NCBI GenBank assembly: GCA_001579985.1
Contig: LRSR01012676.1
Span: forward strand, 1-30,641
Direction of reading: 5' to 3'
DNA length: 30,641 bases
DNA from: Hypsibius dujardini
Lineage: Eukaryota > Tardigrada > Eutardigrada > Parachela > Hypsibiidae
Part shown: in pieces, positions 9,722-21,700 of the stretch
How positions within the stretch are numbered: position 1 is the first letter of the stretch
Layout of the letters: each line of letters opens with the position of its first letter
Notes under the pieces: generated by a model
The model's database searches: none
Seen by the model: the letters and a program-made list of their open reading frames with translations, nothing else
Told to the model about the DNA's origin: nothing
Made by a program: the position numbers and the translations under genes

Positions 9722-12700
9722 ATGTCTAACAATGGAGCTTCAAAGTTGTGGAGAGTTCCCAGTTGTAGCTCTCAACCTGTCAACGGTCCTCCTTTCCATA
9801 ATAGTCTACTGTGTATGGTTGGGAAAGCGGACAATTTCCAGCCCGGCGAAGCCGTATTCGCTTATTTTGAAGGTAAAGTGCTTACTATAAATATATGATA
9901 TGTGTCTTCCGTCTTACTCGAGTCACATCTGAAATTTCCGCTTGCGATCGTCGTCTTCAGACTTTTTTGCACAGGTGTTTCTTTGTGTAGCGTCTGTTCT
10001 CGTTAGTCTGGGCCTCGCGGTTGCATTGTGGCACAACAGAATGCCCAAAAGAAATCGTGCTTTTGATTCAGTGTTCATCATCTCTTGATCAATTCATTTA
10101 ATAATGAAGCCACATATTCCAATACTATATTAAGTTTCATCCAGTCCAAAATATCATTTCAGGTCGACGTACATCTATCTCAAAAATTGACAACGTGCCG
10201 GGTTAAATAAAATCAGAGGACATACTGATTACACTCTTGGACGCTCGAGGCACCCTTTAAACAATGTTAAAAGACGTGAGAGATTTGCTAATCAGCTGTT
10301 GCATATTGTCCTATGGCGTGCCTTCCAGATTCTAATCAACCAAGCTACCATAAAAGTAATGTGAACAGAGTACAGAAAATCCGCCTTAGAGTAAGCAACA
10401 AGAGATATATATAACAATGTTCACCATTAGTGCACTAATTTCGACATGTGGTGCGTTTAAAACATACACCTTTAACCCTCTGAGTGTCGGTCAGCTTACA
10501 GTGGCTTAATTCTTCCTTCAGACTCAATTTGCTCATCAAGCATTTGGACTTTTTAGATACGGTTTTTTGCTTTCATCCTATTACAGAACCATGAAATATA
10601 AAGTAAAAACAACTTTTGAGAAAAAAATTTGGAAGTAGTAGAACTGATTAAGCCAAACTTGGCTTAAAACTTAAAAAGCATGTATACTAACTTGCGGTGT
10701 GTGTTGAAAAAAATTTCCGAGCTTCCAAATTAAAAAGAGTTATAGCTAACGACCATACCAATAAATCCAGTTGAAAATGAAGTAAACAAGCAATCGTGAG
10801 CGGAATCAAAAATTTGAACTCATTAAGAAGATGTTTTGATTCGCTATCGGCAAAATGTCAGCTGTTGTCAGGTTGTTGTGTGAAGGCGCAACAGCGCCGC
10901 CTGGCGGTACGGCACTAACTGGGCAGGGAAAGTGCCAAATGAACCCTAGTCATGTCAACCATTCAAGTTAGGTACTTTGCCTATTTAAGCCAACTTTGGC
11001 TGACGCAGTATTACCCGTATACCTAAAACACCGGGCTACCAGAGGGTTAACACTTTTACAGTGCCGGGTTGTTTTTTTCTTTACTGTACCTTATATTCAT
11101 GGATGCGTGTAAATTGCTTCAAAACGACGGTTCGCATGTTTTCTATATTTTTAAAAAAGATTACCAAACTAAAAGTTAATCGTTTTTTCTATCTACCAAA
11201 AAATTACTAGAAAAAACAATTAGATTTTGCTGCTCGTGAAAATATAACGAGAACATTTTTCAGTGTTTTCAATGGGCATTTTCAATTTTTGCGGTTATTA
11301 AAGGGAAGCCTTTTGACTGTAAACCTGTAACACAATTTTTAGCTGCGCCGCTGGCCATTTAACTCAAGCGCGGTGTCGTAGTCGTTTGATTTCAAGCCCC
11401 AATATTTGCCAAGCGTCAATATTTTAAATATTTTAACACTACGAAAATCGTCTTGAAATAAAACAATCTAGAGGGCGCAAAACATTTTTTAATATACATC
11501 AGCGCAGAAATGTGCATCCGCCGGCGGTAAGGTTTTACCAATATGCTTAATGGTTCAATTCCACATAATATCAGTTCAGTCCAAATTGGAATTGAAATTA
11601 ATTGGCGTTGAAGCATATAACTTGAGAAGTTTTACCAGCCAAAGTCGTTTTGTACAACAGAACTCATGTTTTCTCGAGAGCACTGCTTTCAGGTACCGGT
11701 ACGCGCTGATTTTTACCTCGCCCAACAGGGATTAGAAAAACTACAATGCTCAGTGGCAAATAGAAATTTCCACAGCAAGTAGTTTTTAAGATACTCAAAG
11801 TGGACCTGATCTATTTAAAAAAAATCCCATCATATAACATGCATCCGCAATTATATCCCACCCCAATCGTGCGCGGAAAGTTCTCGAATAAACGCACTCT
11901 TATTTCAATAAGAAATGAAGGTCTCCCAACAGGAACCAACAATCAGCTCCAAAAAGTAAAAGTTGGGTTTATATTTTTGAAATCCGATATCAATTGGACT
12001 AGACTACAGACGAGTAATATTTTGAAAGTCTTGAAACTGGTGAGGTAAAAATACTCAAGTCAATGCGGCTGAAAAATCTTGATTTCCCTTAAAAACGTCT
12101 TTGACGGTTTTCAACTGAATTCCCCGCACATTCATAATTTTTCCCAAAAACTTTGACGCAAAATAAACCTATCGATTCTGATTAATAATCAGAAACAATA
12201 CATTTTCCCGCGAAAACATTAGTTTTGGCTAGCAAGTCGCAGGAGAGAAAATGTTCACTTTATCACTATCACAGCGCAGAATTATAACAAATAAGCTAAT
12301 CTTCAGTTTCTATTGTCAGTTTATCATATGCCGCCAAATACAGGCTATAAGCTTTATAAGGGTGACCATACCTACATTTTTGCAGCTTGACCTTTCATGA
12401 TTGATCTGTGTGACAGGGCGACCCCCTTGGCCGGGATGGATTGTCAATCCAGATGATCAGGCACCTTCAAGTGATCCGAGTTGTATCAATCTAATCCAGC
12501 TGTTCACAGCTGTGGCAGGACAGTATGAAACACCGGTATGGCTGGCCGATTGCCACGTCCGCTGCTTCCTGCTTAACGTCCAACGATATCTGCTGGACAC
12601 GGCACCTTTCCAAGGCCAATTGTATGACACCATGCGAACAGCCGTTGCGCTTTGCTCCAGCCTGTGTGCTGAATTACATATGCCGGAAGAAAGAGTACTG

Positions 12701-15700
12701 CCTTCATTTGCTGGCTTACTCAACTCCTTGCAGGTTAGAAACATCCAGGGTACCACTCCTTGTGGCAAACAAAAGGATAAATTTTGCAATTATGAAAGTA
12801 TAAAAACAATTGTGAAAGTGAAAGCGTAAGCCATATCGCGGCATTGGGTTGTATCCAATTTGGAACTGATTAGGTCGAGGTATACAAGTACAGTCAAACG
12901 ATGTATATAGTCATATCATGTTACATCGTTACAGAACAATTGTTCTTTTTGTCACTTGGACAATGAGATTGATTTTGGATCAGGTAATTTGCAATACCCA
13001 TTTGCCAAACGTCGATTATAGCTGACGGCAATTTTTCACATCATCAGACATATCTACGGTCCTCCCTGTTTAGTTAACCTCAAACGAAACATACATACAT
13101 CAGTATGAACCGTTCGCTAGTCGTGGTATCAGTTCCTGCAGTGCGTCACAAATAGTTCAAAACTCAGGTTTTTAAACTGTCCTAATTGTTTTCGTTTCTT
13201 CTTGCATTTGAAGTCGGATATCAGTTCAACTTGCAATTTTGTCAGGACGGCTAATTGAGCTTTTTTTCAAATCAATCAACTTCTGCCAAAACAAAGTGTG
13301 GTGTGAGCTGTTTTATTTTTCTTTGCGAAACTTTGCACTTGCATAAATATGAAAGCTGCAGACCCATTATATGCCTAGCCTGCACGGAACCGGTTGAGCA
13401 GCTTCCCAAACTCGCAGTTGAAAAAGTTTTGCGTTCTCGTAGACATTTGGCGAATTACCCAGTTCAATTTTGGGTAGAAGAGTAGGGTTTGTTTGTTGCA
13501 CCACGAGTAGATCAAGAGACCAGAAAAACGTGGACACAAACAGAGTGGTTAAAGTACCTGATAAAAGGACAAAACGGGACTCATTTCAAAAACCCCCCGA
13601 CTTTTGAGTTGCTTGACGGGAAAAAAAATGTCTAGCCCAGTTAGTCATTGTTTTCATGTCAAGTCGCGGCATCAACTTTCGCAATACCGGGCACAAATTC
13701 TTAGCAAGACTTGAGCATGATATTGCTAGAGAAGAAAGTGTTTCTGTTGCTTTGTACTGTACTGCCACGATTTTAAGGGTGGGTTTTTTGCCCTACAAGT
13801 AAATTACCGACCCCCGGTCCAACATGTGTTCACTGGTTTCATTGCGCTTTTGGCGGGCCGAAGTTCGGCCTTTGATGAACGGAAGTGAATCCGTGACGTC
13901 ACGTACAATCTATCAGGGGTGGACGGAGGGGCTAAACACACCCTTAAAATCGTGGCAGTACAGTACGAGGTAGAACTTTTAATTCGGCTAACGTCAAAAT
14001 CGCTTTTAATTGGGCTAAGTGGGGGAAGCAGGGGGCGAGAGTGTCGCACTTTTGACTACCACGCCTGAGCTGAACCTGCCAGTGGCGCCTCTATCGCCTC
14101 AATCCCGTCTCTTTTACAGCAAAAGTGTTCCTTGTTTTTTCAAAACAATCGTCTGAACTCTACAAAGGTATTCCTGCCTATCTTTCAATTTCCTCTTGTT
14201 GGCAAAATGTTCTTTGACTTTATCAAAGTTTCAACGCCTGTGCCAAGTGATTGACACTGAGATAGCATGCAACGCAAAAAGCTAGCCGAATTAAAAGCGA
14301 TTTTGCCCGTTAGCCGAATTAAAAGTTTTACCTCGTACTGAACTTCAATTCTGCCGTGACAAGTGACATGACGACATGATTAATAGTGAGGGTTTGTTGT
14401 ATGGAGCGCCCTGCGTTTCAAAAGGTTTCGAGTTTACACACGATAAATTTGCTAAGGAGAAATGATTTCCTCCCAGCTAATTTACTAAGGCGAAATGATT
14501 TCTTCCCAGCTAAATTTGTTAAGCCGAAATCATTTCCTCCCAGCTAAATTTGCTAAGGAGAAATCATTTTCTCCCAGCTAAATTTGCTAAACCGAAATCA
14601 TTTCATCCCAGCTAAATTTGCTAAGGAGAAATGATTTCCTCCCAGCTAAATTTGCTAAGGAGAAATCATTTCCTCCCAGCTTTTTGCTAAACTAAAATCA
14701 TTTCACCCCAGCTAAATTTGCTAAACCGAAATCATTTTCTCCCAGCTAAATTTGCTAAACCGAAATCATTTTCTCCCAGCTAAATTTCCTAAACCAAAAT
14801 CATTTCATCCCAGCTTTTTGCTAAACCGAAATTAAATAATGAATTATTTATTTAATTTTCTCCCAGCTGTGGATTGGCTGTGGCTTTGCTGTAGAGGCGT
14901 GTTGAGGCGGAGCTATGGGTTGGGGTTCTAAACCGGGGGTGGGGGCCGATGATTTTGATTGTTGTTGTTTTTTTTGCTGGCGAGTATGACACACTGTGTG
15001 TACAAAGACAACTTGACAATTTACAGGGAAACTGCCATATGAATCCTGTTATTAGCACATGAGCGCATTAAGCAGCCTACACTCAAAAAATCGAAATTGG
15101 AACAACCTCGTCCTCAAGGGGGTCGAAACAGCCAGTCCTCGCCGAGTTAACAAGAATGAGCTGTCGTAATCGCTACACCGAAGAAAGAAAAATGATCCTC
15201 ATCGCTTCCGCCGTTCAAATTTGTCCCAGAGGAAATTTGCCAGCCAGAACGGAATGTCCTTTGTCCTTTTTCTTTCATCTTCGATGAAGCGATTACATTG
15301 CCCATTTTCTTTAAAAATGTTAAAGATAATGCAAAAACCAAACACGAATCAATGAACGGACCGCAAAAAGGAAGGATGTAAATTGTAACTGGGAATTGCT
15401 TACGCAATCAATCAATTGACAGCTGCGGTCTTGTGGTTCGCACATAAGCTGGGAGGAAATGATTTTACTTTAACAAAAAGCTGGGATGAAATGATTTTGG
15501 TTTAGCAAATTTAGCTGGGAGAAAATGATTTCGGTTTAGTAAATTAGCTGGGAGGAAATCATTTCTCCTTAGCAAATTTATCGTGTGTAAACTCGAAACC
15601 TTTTGAAACGCAGGGCGCTCCATATAATTTCGGTTTAGCAAAAAGCTGGGAGAAAATGATTTCGGTTTAGCAAATAGCTGGGAGAAAAATAAATAATTAA

Positions 15701-18700
15701 TTCATTATTTAATTTTGGTTTAGCAGAAAGCTGGGAGAAAATGATTTCGGTTTAGCAAAAAGCTGGGAGAAAATGATTTCGGTTTAGCAAATAGCTGGGA
15801 GAAAACTAAATAATTAATTCATTATTTAATTTCGGTTTAGCAAATAGCTGGGAAAAAAACTAAATAATCACTTATTTTATTTATTTATGCTTAGCAAGTT
15901 TAGCTGGGAAGAAATCATTTCGTCTTAGTAAATTAGCTGGGAGGAAATCATTTCTCCTTAGCAAATTTGTCGTGTGTAAACTCGAAACCTTTTGAAACGG
16001 AGGGCGCTCCATATTGTTGCACTCGAAATTTACAGCAATTAATTTTACCCGTAACTGCAAAACCAGGCCAAGTGGTTTTGACAGTTTACAGCTATTGTGC
16101 ACATCGCTCATTTGAACTGATTGGTTTGCTACCCGCAGCTAGTATTGTAGAATAGACCCAACTTTAATAGCCGGCAGCTCGTCGACATGATTTTTCAAAT
16201 TTTGTCAGAAACGACAGATTTTAAGGGGGAAGACTGAGCTTTGCATATTGTTTTCGTTCGATGCAGTCGGTCACCTACAAGCCGAGCAGTTCGGTTTTTC
16301 GAGTGAGCCTCATTTTAGCCATCAATCAAGGCCAGCGTCAATCAATTCAGTTATCCACATTCTTCCTTCCCGATTTTTCTGTTCTGTGTGTGCCATTGTC
16401 GGCACTTTATTTCCAAATAAAGGGGATTACATAGTACTGTAGAGACCCTGTGAATTTTTTCGACGAGTTTATAATGATTTGAAATGTGGTTTTCACAGAG
16501 AATCCCAAACGGTACAAAACAGCGCAATCAATCAATCAATCGATGGTGAGTCGGTGACAATGAGCACATAAACAGAATACCGTAGCAACAATCAACCAAT
16601 CGATCATTCGACCACAACGAGAAAGTATTCTTCTTCATCGTGCGAGCCATTCCTCCCGAATTCCCACAGAAACCGCAGTTAAACACAGTTAAAAATAATC
16701 CCGAGTACATATTCCCGGGTTATGGTTGACGAAACGCTACAGAATAACGAAAAAGTATTTTTTTGCTGCCGTTGATCCCACATGCACTGGGCAAAATGGC
16801 AGAAATCAACTACCTTCACGGTAATTCACACAGATGTGCGCATGGTTTATGCTTCCCACACTCCGACAGCTCATTCGACAGAGAAATGAATTTCCCATTT
16901 CCAGACTCAATTTGGGGAAATCGAAAATGAAAAGCCAAAATGTAGGAGCTATCGGGGAAAATACAAACGCTAATTTCTGAAAATAGTGTAAATACAAATC
17001 AGTTTTTACGCTAACGAGGTCACGTGACCGCCGTGTCAGTCGGAAAACTGATCTGCTGTAAACTTGACTGCCAAACAAAACCTGTCTAATAACGGCAAGA
17101 AGTATAAGACAAAACGGCGCGTGTGATCAATATCTGTAGCTAGCGATAGTACACACATGGCAAAAACCTTGCGCTAACCGAGTTAAGCCATTACACTCGT
17201 TGCATGGCTGTTGTAAACAGCCATCGAGTTAAAGGGCTTGATTCGGTCAACGCAAGGTTTTTGCCAATTGTGTAGGGGGGGGGGGGTGAAAAAGACTGCA
17301 TCCCCAGCGGCTATGAAAAATAATGTGACTAATACCGGTATTGATCGCTAAGTTCGAGACGATCTTGCTGGCTGAGACAAAACGAAATTCTCTGATCGTA
17401 ACACAACTTGCAATGCAGACACACATGTTCCATATCTCGGAGGACAGGTCGGAGAACAGGTTTTCCTCATGGTACTGAATATGGTGTGCACGCTTCGAAG
17501 TGAGATCAAACCACAAAAACGCGTCGAGCAAACTATTTCGGTGACGTGTCATTTGTAGCTCAATCTGAACGACCAGAAACGACAAATTATACAATCGTTG
17601 ACGGAAATTTCCAACATATTCTGACTGCTTTTTTCTTCTTCATATCGTTAGGAATTTGACCTGCATGCATTTTTCGTTGACAGCAACCGACCACTAGGCG
17701 TCCGTTTGAAGCGTCTGCTGATTCTACACATTCGCTCTACACAGGCATTGGAATTGCCAACGAGGGACGGACATTTCCCGATCCAAATAGCATAAACATA
17801 CTTGGACAATATCTGGTCTTTGAACCAAACACTCCTGACTTCTGCAATAATTCTGCTTCCCGAACACTAGTCGATAATACTTCAACGTTTATTTGGAATC
17901 AAATAACCAGTTCTTCCAACAACCGTGCTGTTTCTCACTCACCGGGACCCAATTTAGAAGCATTTCTGGGCGGCTATCAAGCAGTTGAACAGAGTGCTGA
18001 GTCTGTGCAGGAGTATCTGGCCGTGATGGACAGCGATAGCTCTCCCGCACCGCCACAGCCAGTGATTAGCGAGGCTACATCACCAGAGTTTCCAGCAGGG
18101 GTCGCTCTGCGGGGTAAACGAGGCAGAGGAACGCGTGGAAATGCGAGACCACCACGTCGTACTGCGAACCCGTCGAAAAGAGGTGGCAGAACCGGTACCT
18201 CACACGAAGCGGCTTCGACTTCGACAAGCCATGTCAAGCGCAAGTATGTTGTACGAAATCCAAGGAAAGCAAGAAAGAGCGCCGTGTCGGTTGTTATCGT
18301 CGAAAAACCGGTAGCGTCCGTGATAGTACAACATCAGGTGAGACGAGTTTTCATACCAAACACATAACCGCTTCTCGACACAGTTCATCAACTATTGTCA
18401 CAAGTTGTATTTGAACATTCCGTGCTTGACTTTCATACGGTGTGCCGCGATTACGTGAGACGCCCTATGGGCAAACTAAATCATGAGCACCTCAATTTCC
18501 GGGAAACATTTTGTTCTCTACCACGCAGTGTTGGATAACAATTTTAGTCTACGGAAAGACAGCTACCATTTCTTTCAACGTTAAGCTACAGTAATGTAAT
18601 GAAAAGAAACTCAGGCTTACGCAGATTTGACAAATTCTTTGCAATCCAAGACATATTTTGATAATTGTTTTTGGGCTTGTTGCCCCTTCTGAAAGTTTAC

Positions 18701-21700
18701 TGCTACGAAATATTTACATCGTTTTGCCCTCTAACGGCTAGGTCAGAATAGATTTCGAGGTCTTTACCGCATTCAAAAGAATCAAGTCATCTCAATGACG
18801 AAGACGGTACGGACCACTCTAAACTAAGTCCATTACGCTTTGCCAACAACCAAATTCTGTTTTGTAGTATACCGGGTGCGGGAGAGCTTTTGGCACTACA
18901 CTAAAATTGCTGAATGTAACCTTATATGAACTGATAAAAAAATGTATGCTTTATTTCGAAAGAAGACCTATAGGTCTGTGAAAAATTTGTTCGATTTGAT
19001 GTTGGGACAGGAGCGGGACAGATGCTATGCATTGGTTTGTGGCAGCATATAGAAATTAAGCGTGGCCCGGTTAATGGCAGATTTTGCCAAGTTCGCTGAC
19101 CCAGATCAAAACTTAATCAGATTTTTCAAAGCAGAGCGTGAGCAACAAAAAGTTATAATACATATGTTGTAGTACTTTGATGGAGCTATCCAATGTAGAA
19201 GAAAAAAATCAATTTGATGGCAACTTTGGTTTTGAGAAAAAAGAAGACGTCGTAGGGTCAAGTTCAACTCATTTTCTAAATCGTGCATCTCTAATTCTAG
19301 ATCAAAACTGGAGACCCAAAATGCAACAACAAACTATTTTTTATTAAAAGGGTGCAATAATTGGACTTTTTAATGGGATTAAAATTATTCCAATCGCATA
19401 ACAACTGACCCTAATACGAATTTATATGTGCCCCGAATTCGGGGCGGACAAAAACTCACACTTTCTGTCGAACTTTTTCTCGGACAAAAATGTACCCCTT
19501 AATCTAGTAAATTATGTGCCCGTTGCGGACAAAATTTAGTACATTAATTTAGTACATTAAATGTCCGTTGCGGACAAAATTTAGTACATTGCTTTTTCCG
19601 ACGGCTCGTCGGTGAAAGCTTATGTGGCTCCCGCACCTTTAGAAGGTTAGGGGGAACCAATAATATGTAACAGTGTAAGTTCAAAAAAAAAGAAAAAAGA
19701 TTCAGACTGAGGTTTGAACCGTGCACCTCCTGCAAGGTTAGGACTACCTGTAGAAACAACACACTTTTACTGAGACGCACCTACCTATTGGTTAATATTG
19801 GTTAATATTGATTCAGACTAGGGTTTGAACCGTGCACCTCCTGCAAAGTTAGGACTACCTGTAGAAACAACACACTTATACTGAGACGCACCTACCAAAG
19901 TGGACCTGTTTTAAAGCAAATGCATTACATACAATAAGATCCTGTTCAGTCCACTAAGCCACGACCGCACATACCAATTTCAAACCGTTTATCAACGCCC
20001 GGAGAAGAAAAGTATTATCGAAAATTGACCGCTCGGGTCCTAATTGGACATTAACATTCTTTTTCTCTTCGAATATCGGAATCGGAGTTGGCGATTTACT
20101 CTAATGTCCAGAAGTCGAGTCAGTATTATTTCAGCTGCTTCAAATGGGTTTGTTATAATATTATGGTTAGTATTGGTTAGTATTGGTTAATATTGGTCAA
20201 GTTAATAATATTGGTTAATATTGGTTAATATTGGTTAATATTGGTTAATTTAGTACATTAAATGTCCGTTGCGGACACCATTTTTCCTGCCGACAAATGC
20301 TTCAGATATAATTAAAATATGATTAAATCTAATTGGGCACTTCTTTACTCATCCTTAGTACACATCTGGTGTACGAAACGTTTTTTTTTTACGTGAAAGC
20401 ATAAGTTTCACAATCCTTCGCAAAAATGCTAAAACTGTTTCAGTACTATTATTGGACACATATTTCGCCGTGTTTTAAAATAATCATATTTAATTCTGGA
20501 TTTTATTCTGTTATTTATTTCTAAAAACTTACAGTCTGCTCGCGTTTCGAATAAGGATGAATAAGGCGTATAAATTTTGAAAGCTCACACATATCGCTTC
20601 ACACAAATTTAGACCAATAAAAAGAGTGGTCATATGCCCTGTGAACGACCTCACAAATCCTGTGCAGAATGGCGTATAATTTGTGTGAAAAATTGACTTT
20701 TCGTATTACCTATCGTATTTCATTTTTTCATGTGTACTATGGCATGGTCTTTTTCTCGCCTATTTTTTCTTGATAATCCAAGGATCCGTGTGAGAATGAA
20801 GAGTTTGTTCACTTCCGGCCAAAGCTGTGACGTAGAATTCCACCAAGAATTTCCATTTCAGGATAGAGATCAGAACGACCTACTTGATATCCTCAATGTT
20901 CAGCAGAACACGCCAAAAAGTGTTATCCATAATTAAGAAAACGCAAAAAATGTTGAAGCTCAAAGTGAAGAAAATGTAACATAAACGATTATTTAGAATT
21001 CCTTCCAACTATGTTAAATATCGCACGAATAACAAACTGAAGTATAGCAGATATTCTGATTTTTTCTTTGCAAATTTACATTTACATTTTAAGCGAAAAA
21101 ATAAAGTTTACCGAAATGGGTCTCCAGTTTTGGATTAAACCTGAAGTCACCTGGACGAGACCAGCAGAATGTGCTAACAGTTTTGAATACTTCATTACAG
21201 TAATATCGATATCAATAATCTTAGTATAACCAGTTAGTTAGCCCGCCGTCTAATCGATTCCGCCCTGCTTAGAGGCACAACGCAAGATCTCGATTTATGA
21301 TTAAAACCAGCTGACTTTGTATTGTTATCAACCAATAAAAGTTCATGCTTCTATTTGGACAAAAAAGTCCGTCTTGTTTAGCACTCACACAAAGTGCCTC
21401 ATAGTCACACAAAAAGGTCCGTTAGGGACAAAAATTATTCTGGGCGGTTTTTTCCCACAAAAAAATAGTGTTTTTTTGTCACTTGTAGCAAAATTTTTCA
21501 CTTTGGGCTTTATTTATGTGAAAGAACATGTTTTTGTGTGGCAAGGACACGTTTTTGTGTGGCATTGTGTGTGGGAGTATTTCTGGTCACACAAAGACTA
21601 AATAATTTTTATTAGGGTGAGAAAGTTATTAGCGTGGACCCGTACATCACTTTTGAGTCTGAAAATTTGTACATTTTTAAAAAAAAGGTTTCCCTCAGTT

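Larger units (their letters stand above)
12734..17683. other. Intron 2 of the PWWP gene
   Basis: The donor GTTAGA follows CTTGCAG at 12733; the acceptor is TTTTTCGTTGACAG before 17684. About 5 kb, occupied by inverted-repeat elements at 13754-14340, 14394-16019 and 17150-17274 and a dispersed repeat at 16955-17085. No host coding sequence was found in it. Confidence 0.75.

Noticed and set aside
12457-12803. Other-frame ORFs over the second PWWP exon on both strands
   Set aside because: Only the plus frame continuing from exon 1 in phase gives the PPWP core and ends at a GT donor.
14440-14840. Regular 34-bp units resembling a CRISPR array
   Set aside because: The units are contiguous without unique spacers, occur mirrored at 15445-15965, and lie within a bounded foldback element in a eukaryotic intron.
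19699-19897. tRNA gene
   Set aside because: A- and B-box matches exist, but the T stem does not pair and the spacing is far too long for a tRNA cloverleaf; treated as a SINE-like relic.
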